Source: Myrica gale
Taxonomy: Eukaryota > Streptophyta > Magnoliopsida > Fagales > Myricaceae
Length of the DNA stretch: 64,000 nucleotides
NCBI GenBank assembly: GCA_963930655.1
Contig: OZ005618.1
Coordinates: 9,942,001-10,006,000, forward strand
Reading direction: 5' to 3'
Below the pieces are notes generated by a model, which saw only the letters and a list, made by a program, of their open reading frames with translations, searched no databases and was not told the DNA's origin. Of this stretch, positions 25,440 to 36,570 are shown piece after piece; positions within the stretch are counted from its first letter, which is position 1, and each line of letters begins with the position of its first letter. Both the position numbers and the translations under genes were made by a program.

Positions 25440-26661
25440 CAATTCCCGTTATTACATCTTATAGGGCGTTTCTTTTACAAAAAAATCTTTTAATAAAATT
25501 TTATTTTTATTAAACATACTTATAAAATTTTATTTCTCCTCTTATCATTTATTCATTAATTTCAATACCAACTCTTTTTCTAACACCAACACAAAATTTT
25601 AATTAACTTTTTAAAACAAATGCACTGTTATAGCCATCGTAGTAAGAGATTTACGAAGATGTCCTCAAGGTCAAAGTCCTGAAAATGGGCTGAATACGGG
25701 CCGGTTCAGATTCATCAAAAACTTATTCAGCAAAAAAAAAAAAGGATTAATTAGAAACTAGCGGTATTACAGTTTGAATGCTAAAATTTTGGTCTAATAA
25801 AATAATCCTTCTATTTCGGTTAAATCAGTTTTTTTTATTATAATGAATATAAAAAAAAATTGTTCAAATTAACTTAAAATTTTGGTTGTCAAATATTTAG
25901 TCTAATAAAATAATCTTAAAATAATTTCTCTCATTAAATTATTTATTATCAAAATAAATATAAAGAATTCACTCCAATCAATCTTTTTATTCACTTTTTC
26001 GCTAATTTTCATTCACAAAAAATTTTAAACTCCCAAAATTTTAACAACCAAACCCGACTGAGTGATGTTTGCTTCAGTTCAAATCATTCCAACTTCTTTA
26101 GACTTGCCTCAAGATTGTTGAAAAATGCCTTACCTTACTCCTTAAATCGAGTAATTCCTCAAAAGCCGTCAACTATATGGGCAAAACTTGCACTCTGTTG
26201 TACAAACGCAGTTGGCATTGCATGTCTAGTATACAGGTGAACATTTGGACCAAAAACACATATTATATCACACATTGCGGAACTTTCAGCCACCTTGAAT
26301 TGCAGCTCAGTAAGTAGAAAAAAACATTGTAGGCGTGAGAAACATGCACTCCTTTAAGCTCATCCGTCCAGCAAAATTTTTGATCTGCAGTCCCACTAGT
26401 CCATGCACTTCAGAATCGCCAAGACTCCTGTTGCGTGAAACCACGGAGAATATCAGCATTAAGATGATTCGTTAATCAACTAGTTATTAACATCCAACCA
26501 AATCGCATGCCACAAAATCTATATACTTGGAGTATATAAACTCAAAAGATGGAATTAGGTGGGAGCAAAATGAAAAACTAATGTTGGCTTATGTTACATA
26601 CCTCTACCTTATAGTGTTGCACTCTGTAGAATATCCTAAGGAATTTGCAAGTTGTTCATCT
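25440..26661. other. AT-rich spacer, no gene supported
   Basis: Between about 25460 and 26060 are runs of ATTTTATT and AAATTTTAA that look like decayed MITE-type sequence. No terminal repeats or target duplications could be fixed. No open frame of interest. Confidence 0.5.
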
Positions 26662-27731
26662 TCATTCATCATCACTCTCCATATCAGCACTGCTGTACCT
26701 CCGTTGCCTCTGTAGACGCATGAGTTGCAAGATAACATCACGGGTATGAGTTAACCGTGAATGGTCTTTCCTGGCTTCTCTATTAGACTCCAAAATCTAT
26801 AAACACACATAAGCATCAGATATCATACAAGCAATAAATTAGAAAGGGAAGAGGAAGGCAGAGGGGGAGGAGGCTAGCTAAGGATATAGCACCTTTTCCA
26901 GATTTTCAGGCAGTGGAGGAGCATCACTTGCCATAGGAGCCAAGAGCTTTATATCATTTTCTATCCCACAACTAGCAAACATAGGTGCATGTGGATGGGG
27001 CTCAAGGTGATTAACAACATACCGATCACCTACCATTACACGCACTAGTAATTTATCTTCCTTAGTCTTCCAAACAAATATATGGCCACAAATATATAGT
27101 CATCGTTGGGGCCAAAGAAACTCACTCCTTTAACCGTCAGACAATTTATATGGCCAGAGTAAACCTGTGGCTCCTGATCTATGCTCCTCTGGAACAGATA
27201 GATATGTTCATCATTGTAGGAAACAAGCAGGGCACTAGTATTGGAATAAGCCAATCCTGTGATGTGAACATTGTCGTTACCAATAAGGTGATGGGGGCAA
27301 AATGTGGTCAGGAGTCTATCTGCATTAGATGATGCACCCGATTGGCATTTTCTCAAGTCATAAACACGTGCATATTCGTCAGTTCCTCCAACAGCAACAT
27401 AGTTCGAATTTCTTTGGTCAAACACAATATCATGCAACCTTATGCTCTTTGGAGGCTGCTCTCTATTTTCTTTCAATGAGTAGCAACGGAAAATTTTGGT
27501 ACTAGAACTACGTCGCAAATCAAACTGAGAAAGAAAAATCAAAATCAAATCTCTCTAAAAATTGAACGGAGAAAAGAGAATCATAAAATGGAATATGTTA
27601 TAAAAGTTAACCCACATGTTGAACAAAACCGTCTTCACCACAGCTATAGAGTACGTGCCGACTTCCTGGTTCCACAGCAAGCTTGATTATAGCTCCTAGG
27701 TGCCTACCTAACCTTTTTGTATAAACTCGGC

Positions 27732-27784
27732 CATCCTCCCCTGGGAAAGGATTGCCTTTGGAGGCAATCCTTTTCCATCCTCCC
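27732..27784. mobile_element. 35-bp hairpin flanked by 9-bp direct repeats; miniature Mutator-like remnant
   Basis: CATCCTCCC at 27732-27740 is repeated exactly at 27776-27784. The 35 bp between (27741-27775) fold on themselves: GGGAAAGGATTGCCT, two or three loop bases, then AGGCAATCCTTTTC. A 9-bp duplication around inverted repeats is the mark of Mutator-superfamily insertion. The insert seems to be just the two terminal tips, the middle having been lost. Deleting 44 bp restores the WD40 frame (WEDGRVYTKRLGRH). Confidence 0.7.
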
Positions 27785-28544
27785 ATACCTGGCCAAGCCT
27801 AACCTGCAAATGCAGTTGATTGGACGAGCCGGTAGCAGTTGATTTCACATTATATGCTAAAGTTTCATCAAAAAATCTTCTAAACATTATAGGCTATTAA
27901 TTTTTTAAATGCATTTGGACAACGCTCTTAGAGCTGATGGTACTGACAATAAACTAAATAAGGACAATATTTTTGAAACAAGAAAGCAAATTGACAGAAA
28001 GGTCAAAATGGGAAGAGATGGATTGTACCTAAAATCATATACATGGGAGAAGAGAATCGTGAAAAGTGCATTAAAAAAATAACGAAGACAAGAATTTATA
28101 TACAACCTCACCTCGCCATCCAAAGAAGAAGTCACTATTCTCCTATCATCAGTAAATGGCATAATTCTGGTATGGAATACGCTCTCCGAGTTACCAGAAG
28201 GATATGAGAGACATTGAGTTTTATTTGCCCAATTCCACAAGATGACGGGTCTGGATTCAGTCCAGACCGTACGGGTCCAGACTGATCCAGACCCACGGTC
28301 TGGATTACATCCAGACCCAATCGACGGAAGGGAGGCTGCCACCTCATTTAATGAGCCCTCCCTTCCGTTGGCTCGGCTTGGCTCGTCTCACACGCGGATT
28401 TTTGGTTCCAGATCTGTAGTGGTCGGACCACTATATTTTAGGTCCGACTACAACTGCGACCACTACAACCCGAACCTTCAAAACCCTTCACAATTGAAAA
28501 ATCTCCTCCGACTTTTCACCGAGCTCTGCACCCACCTCCTTCCC

Positions 28545-28690
28545 AAATCCCTCAAATCCCTTAACTTTTCACCCACAAAATCTCCCCCACTTTGAAAATC
28601 CCTCAAATCCCTTAACTTCTTCACCCACAAAATCTCTCCCAGTTTGAAATCCCTCATATTTCGAAATCCCTCAAATCCTCCCTCCCATTT
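28545..28690. repeat. Tandem repeats in the left arm of the Mutator-like element
   Basis: AAATCCCTCAAATCCCTTAA followed by CTTTTCACCCACAAAATCTC recurs twice (from about 28548 and 28597) and in part again near 28655. Subterminal repeats of this sort are common in Mutator-like elements. Confidence 0.7.
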
Positions 28691-29399
28691 CGAAAGTTTT
28701 CAGTGACTCTCCACTCTCCACGGTGGCTCTCTCCCCCAACTCACTATTATATCGCTGGTAATCTCTCTACTTTGTCATTTTAAAGTGCAAAGGTAATTTA
28801 TTTGTTTGAAATATCACTGATGAAATCAGATCGATTATGTTCAGTTCATAGTTTTTCACCTTGAATTTACGATACAAAAGCAATATTATCTCTACAGATC
28901 GAAATGACCAAAGGTTGAATTTTCTCACCTTTAACAAATCACTAACTTATTCCCAATTTTCTCCAACTTCGAGTTTTTTTGTTATTGTTCTTGCTGATTT
29001 TAAACTCTTTATTTTCCTTCTTTACATTTTTAGGATGTGAGAGAATTTTTATGTTGAGAAATTTAGTGGTCGTGTTATTGTTGAATCATACATGCATTTT
29101 CTATTGTTGAATCATTAGTCCTGTCCTGATGCTATGGTATGTCATTCTACCAGATGCAAATGCTTTTGTCTGTTCAGTTAGGCGTCCATAGTTTTTCAAC
29201 TTGGTTACAGAATTAAACAAATGATGCACTTGTATACACGTTTATATTTCTCTTCATAGTGCAAAACGGAAGTTCAGTATTTGGAAGCTAAAAAAAAATT
29301 CATTATTTGAAATGTGACATAGTTATTGGTTTCCTTGCATAGTTTCCTTGCGGTTTGCATCTTTTGCACTCACTCTTGTCCCTTGTAATGTCTTTTTAG

Positions 29400-29566
29400 G
29401 TGCAGCGGAAATTGCTAAACTTGGTCTCTCGGGAAACTATTCTATCCCGAAGGATAATCCTTATTACTCAGATACAGAGTTTCAACCGAAAATATGGGCT
29501 TATGGATTTTTAAATCCTTGGCGCTTTAGTTTTGATTCAGAAAGGTCTTCCTACTTCATGTTACAC
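29400..29566 (+). pseudogene. Captured fragment of a HIPL (hedgehog-interacting-protein-like) gene
   Basis: After a TCTTTTTAG acceptor, translation gives AAEIAKLGLSGNYSIPKDNP, then FQPKIWAYGFLNPWRFSFDSE. This matches the conserved GSDH (glucose/sorbosone dehydrogenase-like) domain of plant HIPL proteins, which are extracellular or GPI-anchored. The reading is open, includes intron sequence on its 5' side, and loses similarity after SSYFM near 29566. Only one exon with its intron edge was taken, so it was copied from genomic DNA rather than from mRNA. It cannot make a functional enzyme. Confidence 0.75.
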
Positions 29567-30289
29567 ATTTCTGATTTGTACTTCTTCTCATGTAATTGTG
29601 TGCGATGACATAGTTAAAATAATTTGTTAGGACTGTACAGTGCTTGAAATGAAGATGATTTTTCTATGTCAGAAAATAAGTTTCAAATTACCCTGTATAT
29701 GTACAACCATTGTAATCATTTATTCAATGAGATGAGAATTATCTTCCACCATTTCATTTGTCAATCAGTAAAGACTATGAAACATAATCTTTCCTTCTGC
29801 CATTAAAATGAGGCCATCAAAGAGATCAAAGGTCTGACAAGACAGCGAGTCAAGCACAAGCCTAGGTTCGCTCAATAACGGGGCAAATACTTACATATAT
29901 TATAGAACTCAAAGATTGCCTTCAGCCAATATGCATGATCTAAAACCAAAATTTTACAAGCAACAAGGATCCAAATAAAGCTGTCAAAGATTACATTAGA
30001 GGACATCCACTCATCCAAAATATATTCACTCATCAATATTATCCAAAAACTGAAGGTGCTCCTTGGCATGCTGCTGGTGCTCCAGGTCGTTGTGTTCCTC
30101 GAGTTCAACTAGATAGGAAAAATCAACAATTTCCATTTTTGAAAAAAAAACACTATTTCTTATAAAAATCACCAACACAAGAAATGACAACAACACATAC
30201 TACTACTTTCCATTTTTGAAGGAGGACCCGCATAAATTTTATTCAAATATCATCACCAATAAAGTCATAGATACATATTGTTTAGACCA

Positions 30290-30480
30290 TTAACGTCAGA
30301 CCACTAGCTTCAACCACAAATTTATTAACAATAAATCACGAGCGTCGGACCACTACTTTCAGACCACAAATTCATTTACAATAAACCACTAGTGTTAGAC
30401 CACTACCTTCACACCACAAATTCATTCACAATCAACCATCGTGAGACCACTCGAGTCAGACCACATTCTCTTCAAACAAT
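30290..30480. repeat. Diverged tandem repeats of about 60 bp in the right arm of the Mutator-like element
   Basis: Units built from GACCACTA, a short spacer, CACCACAAATTCATT and CACAATAAACCA occur about three and a half times. Each holds a GACCACT string also present in the terminal repeats. Confidence 0.7.
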
Positions 30481-32040
30481 ATACAGACAAAAAGCGTCAA
30501 AATTTCTCCCTCTCTCTCTTTATTGACAATATTGCAGCAAATACATGAATACAAATAGTGAGCTATAGACAAGAAACATCAATGATTTTATATCTTTAAG
30601 CGAATATATACAAATTAAACAACTCAAAAGAGACAAAAAAATCAAGCTAAAAGAGATACTTTTGAACTAACCACCGGAAAAGGAGAGAACCACTTTAAAC
30701 AGAGACAATAAGAACCTTCTAAGCCTTTTTGGTTTTCTCTAAGTCTAGGGAATCGGAGATTGGAGATTTTGAAATGAGATTTGAGACGGGAGATTCGGGA
30801 ATAAAAGGGTTAAAACGCGTGTTCGGGGCGTAGTGATTGAATATAAAATATAGTGGTCTGACCACTACAGATCTGGAGACAAAAACACGCGTGTTAGAAT
30901 AGTCGGGGAGTAGTGGTCGCAGTTGTGGTCGGATCTAAAATATAGTGGTCGGACCACTACAGATCTGGAACCAAAAATCCTCCTGTGAGACGAGCCAAGC
31001 CGAGCCAACGGAAGGGAGGGCTCATTAAATGAGGTGGCAGCCCTCCCTTCCGTCGATTGAGTCTGGATGTAATCCAGACCGTGGGTCTAGATCAGTCTGG
31101 ACCCGTACGGTCTGGACTGAATCCAGACCCCAAGATGACTTGCTCATCAGCAGAACCCGATACAAGAAGGTCGCCAGTGGAGTTGAATTGAAGCGCGATC
31201 ACACAACCTTCATGACCACTTAAACGTCCATAGAGATTGATTTCCTTAACAAGGTTCTGCACCGATAATCAAACTCATTTAAGGGTTCCATAATTAATAT
31301 GGCTGTGAAAAGGTCCTAAAATCATTTGAAACGCTAGAACTCTACGTATACCGTGCCATTCAATAACAGTAGAGAGCAAGGAAAAGGAAACAGAACTCCA
31401 TGTTTTAACCAAGATAAACCTCATAAGGCGTACAGTTGTCAGTTAGACCTATAGCAATTGATTTCAGTCTAGCTAGTAGAATCATTTGCCGCTCTCTTCC
31501 TATTATTTTATTACAGTGAAATTCACAAGTAGAGAAGTAAGATAACAAGAACTTCGTCCAGAGAGAATAAACAGTAAACATCATTTTTTCTTAAAGAGGG
31601 GGGGAAAGATTAAAAGTTGAAGCTGTCGATCATATCACTAAAGGTCTTTGAGGATATAAAGAAGTCAACAAGAATGAAGAAAAAGAAGAGGTCTAAGAAA
31701 TATTCAAAGCCTCAGAAGCAGAGAGTTGGCGAGCGAAGCGTCTGGGCTGAATCAAGCCCATCTCTCCCCTGAAAATCTCTGCAAACGCATCTGGAATTCC
31801 CTAATGTCGATTCTGCATTGGCAAAATATTCACACACAGCGTGCATGTAGCGGTGGATCTCCTGTTACAATTTTAGGATTGAAGAGAACTGGAGAGAATA
31901 TCCGTACAATGGGTACAGGCCAAGATTTTTCTGTTAATTTTGAGAATGTGATCGAAGGTGGAAGAAAGTTCTATTAGATTTTGTTAGAAGGTAGTTAAAG
32001 TATGTTAGAATACAAGACAGTTGAAAGTGGAGTATTACGA

Positions 32041-32192
32041 GAATACATGCAAAAGTGAGAATATAAAAAAATTTAAACGAATATTTTATATTTAGTATAA
32101 GGAAATTGAAAATTTTGAATACATGCAAAAGTGAGAATATAAAAAAATTTAAACGAATATTTTATATTTAGTATAAGGAAATTGAAAATTTC
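32041..32192. repeat. 76-bp tandem duplication
   Basis: The unit beginning GAATACATGCAAAAGTGAG at 32041 is repeated at 32117 with almost no change. The second copy runs straight into the MITE-like element. Confidence 0.9.
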
Positions 32193-32671
32193 GTCACAAA
32201 ATTTTAGTACAGCTGACAAAATGATCACTGAGAACATATAGTGGTGACTTTTCACTACATCCGTCAAACCTCCGTTAATTTTTAACGGAATAGAAGGCTG
32301 TCGCTTGCTTAATGTAGCGATCGATCGCTTCAAGTTGCCAATGCCGCAACAGTAAACAAAATCGGTCGACCGCTATTTTGGACCGACCCCATCGTCTCCA
32401 CCCCGTAGAAACTACGAGATCACCCCGTTAATTTTTAACGGAATAGAACGATGTCGCTTGCTTAATGTAGCGGTCGATCGCTTCAAGTTGCCAATGCCGC
32501 AACAGTAAACAAAATCGGTCGACCGCTATTCTCGTTAAAAATTAACGGAGATTTGACGGATGGAGTGAAAAGTCACCCCTACTTATTCTCAGTGATCAAA
32601 AAGTAAAAAATAAATTTAGTGACCATTTTGTCAGCGGTACTAAAACTTAGTGACCAAAAAATTAATTTTCC
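32176..32671. mobile_element. MITE-like element with long inverted ends and a duplicated 106-bp core
   Basis: The left end (CACAAAATTTTAGTAC, GCTGACAAAATG, TCACTGAG, GTGACTTTTCACT, ATCCGTCAAA, CTCCGTTAATTTTTAACG) appears inverted on the right from about 32540 to 32671. The core contains two direct copies of a 106-bp block (32272-32377 and 32425-32530), each holding CGGTCGACCGC. No coding capacity. A relative lies at about 51475-51790. Superfamily not settled. Confidence 0.65.
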
Positions 32672-35600
32672 TTTATTATAATATAAAGTAATAATTAGTG
32701 GAAAGAAATATGATTTTGAATTTTATTAATATTTTCTTGATTAAAATTTTGATCTATATTTATCAATCAGAATTTTGGATTAGGGAGAATTTTAGTTATT
32801 CTCATTTAGAAAAATGCTCTTTAAGTGTAAGAAAATATGATTTCATGAAATTTTTTAATAAAAAAATATTATAATTTGATGACAATTTTATTATTGCAGT
32901 TTGTGTGAAAATATTTTAGAATTTGTAGTGATTTGTTTAAAGATTTTAGATTTTTCTCATGAATAATCGGCCTGCACGAACTAGCGATCCTAGACGCGCG
33001 TGCCTTAGTTAAGGTAAAAGACTAAAGTGGGAGAGAAGGAGTTGGTCAGTCGCGTCTAGGGCAATGAAACGTGTCAAATATGCAGAAGGAATAAAGGATT
33101 GGAGGAACATTTGAAAGAGAAGAGAACAAAGAAATATATATAAAAAAAATTAATTAATTTAGGACGGCTGTGAGGAATTACATATATATAGTTTGTCGCG
33201 TCAAAACTCAGAGAGGTTATAAATTTAATGACAAAATGAAACTACATGGATATAGGCCAACGTGTGTCATATCAAAACAAAAAATAGGTGACATACTAAC
33301 AGACTGTATGATATGATTTACCAAAAAATAAATTTAAAATGTCTTAACAAAATCTATGTCCAACAGTACCACTCACCCAACCTTGTTATTTGTTGGGTAG
33401 TCGAATCATTCTCTAAACAAGCAAAGTACCCAATATTCCCCACCCGTCTACAACTAGAGCGAGCAGCCCAATAAATTGCATCCAAAACCCTCAGCCATCA
33501 GTGGCCGAACCAGGACCTAGCTTGATGGGGGCGACTTCTAAGACGAAATGATAAAAAAAAATTATTTTCCTAAATAATGCAAAAAATGTCTTAGAGTTAA
33601 AATATTGAAAATTTAGGATTAAAAGCATTAGATTTTTTGAAATACACATACCGTATATATGCTGAGATTGAGAGGTGGCAATTGGATCCTACAAGTGTAT
33701 CTTTTGAAAATGTTGCAAAATGACTTCGTTCTCAATAGTTTTATAAAAAATCCAGTGTGAAATTTGAATGAGATAAATTGTTTCAAACTCACATTAATAA
33801 ATGAAATTAGTAATTGAGATTACACAAAATAGAAATAATAAACACGTTAGGAGTATTAGACGACTGCACACTAGCTGAAATTTTTTATCAAAAACTTATA
33901 CATTCTCTAAACAAAACAAAAATCATCAACTAATTTAATCTAAAAATTAACAAATTCACAATTATTATTCAACCACTAATTATTCACAAATTTCATAAAT
34001 CATTAACCAAAATCACTCTACCCACATTTATTCCGACTCATCTTCAAGACAAACTTTATTTTTTCCTTGACAACATTAACTAAAACTAGAAATCAAATAA
34101 AGTTCAACCCCCCTATGCACTAACATATGTGTGGGGATAGTCGAAATTTCAATTGAACCAAAAAAGATCACTGGCTACTACCCATTGAGCTATAGAATGA
34201 GAAAAAAACATTTCTATCTCTAGGAACCCAAGACAATAAACATGACCTGTCCCTAGAGAAGAAGCTTTTAAGTTTTATCAAATTTCCCTCTTCATTTCTT
34301 TTCCATCTTTTTCTGTCTTGTACACCCATAGATAGGGAAAAAAATTGCAAGGGGGTGGGCTGGGGTTGGTCAGCAAAAACCCATAGAAAGAATTTATGTT
34401 TGGAGGAACCATTCAGGGTGGTGGCCCCCCACTACCCCTAGCTGGTTCCGCATGTGCCTCAAATGGAAGACGACAAACAGGCCAGGCAGAAATGGGTTCC
34501 ACTACTCCGGAAGAGCAGCAGAACCAAAGTGGTAGCTAGGCACCAGGAGGTCGGGCACAAGACTGTCTTACGGAGCGATGCTCTGTACCAGGTACACGCG
34601 CATGTCCCAAACACTACACACGTCCACATATATATATTATATGCGCGTTTGAATCCTCATTCGATTATAACACACTCGATCCTCTCATTTTCTCACATTT
34701 TCGCAGACTCACCAAAGGATTATCTCAATCTCGCATTTTCACGTTTCCTTTGTGTAACTCGTATGTCCTAGCTTCTACACACTACAAGTTTTTTAACGCA
34801 TCTAATCCATTTTGATCTATGTAATTTTTTGATTTTTTTTCATAAATAAGTGCATGTTATTGAATGTGAATGTTTCTACCTAGTTTAGATTGTTTGGGAA
34901 TGATTTGGTACGTAAAAGCGTAGTATTTTTTAGAGAGTTTGAAAATGGTCGATTCGATTCGACAAATTTCGTTTTCGTGTTGTAGTATTTGAACTTATAT
35001 TTTTGTCGTTCATCCGATACCACATATAAGAGTAAAATCACAATCAACTAATACGATTGTGAACGCATCGGAATAATATAGCAGGATTTTTACCTCCAGT
35101 CATCTTGCTCAGCACTCGAACGGAATCTCTGCAGAGTAACTTTATGAATATGAAGTATTTTAGTGAGGCTCTTCCAACCTATGTCTATGCCTCTCAGAGT
35201 GTGTCATAGATGATATACACATGACTCTATTTATAGGCTAGGTCAGGGACCCTCAATCTGTTGTAGATCTTGATTTGTTCCTTCAATCAAGAAAATTCAA
35301 ATTCAAAATCAAATAGCAATCTTTATCGGTTACAATTTGAATTCCAATTTAAATCAGAAATCAAATTGTAATTTTTATCCAATTAGTTCTAAATTTGAAT
35401 CTGCTACAGATTCCATAATCTTATTTAATTGACACAATAATCTTTAAAACTTTAAAAGATTATTTATATATGTCAATTAGGTCATCTTAAGGAAATATCC
35501 TAACAATGAAATCATAATAAGTAAAGTTCGTGAGGGTAAGTTGCAACGAACAAAAGTTTGTAGGGGATTTTAAAGATCGGATGATAGTTTGAGGACAAAA

Positions 35601-36570
35601 ATTATAATCAACCCAAAAAATAAGATGATTCACTCAACGTAAATTTATCATCTCAGGAGAGAAGAATGTCACGTTCTGTCACGTTCGACATAACAGCTCC
35701 CAGCGAGCTTGGAATAAAATAGCAATGAAAAACATAATTTAGGAGGCAAGTTGTAATGAGTTAAAAATTGTGAGGATATTTGAAAATCAGGTGGTAATTT
35801 GAAAAAGGAAATATGATGGTAAACACTGCATCGATTCTACTATCACAATCCTAATTAATCTCTATGATCCCATATCAGCTTCTACAAAAAAAGCATGTTT
35901 CAGATGCGAGTAAGCGGGCTGAGCTTCACAACACCATAAGCAATACCCAGTAAAACCCGCCTGTCATCAAATCAATATAATGATAATTAGTATTGTAGTA
36001 TACATGACTATGAAGCTGGTTCAAGCCGCTGATGCAATTAACCTGGAATTTCCTAAAATAGAGATCCTTACAAAAATGGGACTCTAAATATGATTAACAG
36101 TTACAACGAAAAATTAGACAGAGAAAGAGGCTCAATTACCAGCCAAATCCAAACTAGCTTGTATGCCTATAAGAATCTGCAAATCTGCCTTTCAAAGAAC
36201 CAAAATCCAGAAATGCTGCATCTCTCTTCCCAGCTCCTCTTTACAACATGTGCAACTACGGGGCCGGCCCAGCACATAGGCAAAAAACCCCGAGTAAAGA
36301 AAAAAAAAACAAAACTATTTTTTCATGTAAAAGAGAACCCAGAACACATCTCTCTTTCCCATGACAGTATGCAGAGCCCTTTTATGCCAAGATATCCAAA
36401 GAATATGACCAGGATTTACAGTTCTACTTAAAAGTTGAGCAGTGTTAGAGAGAACCCGCCCCAACGCTTTGCCAGCGTAACTTCTTCCGTATTTGAAGAT
36501 GTTCATCCCTCTCTATACACTATATTCCTCTTTAGAAACTCAAAAAGATAAATATATAAGAGTGGGTTTA
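32672..36570. other. Intergenic region with faint repeat remnants
   Basis: No gene is supported. About 35028-35506 looks like a single LTR on the minus strand: it begins TGTTAGGATATTTCC at 35506, and TGGTATCGGATGAAC follows at its far end, where a methionine-tRNA primer site would be expected. Near 33500 and again near 59700-59860 are degraded copies of a common plant interspersed repeat (GGGGGCGAC-type ends). 36000-36570 is the 3' flank of the V-ATPase gene. Confidence 0.4.

Larger units (their letters stand above)
28247..31130. mobile_element. Mutator-like element (Pack-MULE type), 2,884 bp, with 220-bp terminal inverted repeats
   Basis: The element begins GGGTCTGGATTCAGTCC at 28247 and ends with its complement at 31130. 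The inverted repeats (28247-28466 and 30910-31130) differ at about eight positions, roughly 96% identical by eye. The flanks carry a perfect 9-bp duplication CAAGATGAC (28238-28246 and 31131-31139), diagnostic for Mutator elements. No MURA-type transposase is seen, so the element is non-autonomous. Inside are a piece of a HIPL gene (about 29400-29566), short tandem repeats near both ends, and a small minus-strand frame (30108-30026) after a CTATCTAG acceptor that encodes DLEHQQHAKEHLQFLDNIDE and ends in TGA. The element lies in a WD40 exon. Confidence 0.92.
26662..31790 (-). pseudogene. DCAF8-type WD40 protein, disrupted by transposon insertions
   Basis: WD40 exons in order: N-terminal remnant near 31790-31690 (RRFARQLSASE); 31256-31131, continuing at 28237-28112 (LSGHEGCVIALQFNSTGDLL ... 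DEQVIL|WNWANK ... MPFTDDRRIVTSS); 27803-27616 (EPGSRHVLYSCGEDGFVQH); 27524-26893 (FDLRR ... VAVGGTDEYARVYDLRK ... GHINCLTVKGVSFFGPNDDY ... EPHPHAPMFASCGIENDIK); and 26796-26662 (ILESNREARKDHSR, TGA stop). This is the pattern of plant DCAF8-like substrate receptors for CUL4-DDB1 ubiquitin ligases. Three lesions kill it: a 2,884-bp insertion after VIL, a 35-bp hairpin plus 9-bp duplication in the next exon (net +44 bp, a frameshift), and a small deletion with a frame change near 27087, where the SGSDC-like residues before GHIFVWK are missing. Splice signals remain good, so decay is recent. Confidence 0.85.

Noticed and set aside
31726..31977. Plus-strand open frame starting MASEASGLNQ
   Set aside because: It is antisense to the first-exon remnant of the WD40 pseudogene (RRFARQLSASE on the minus strand).
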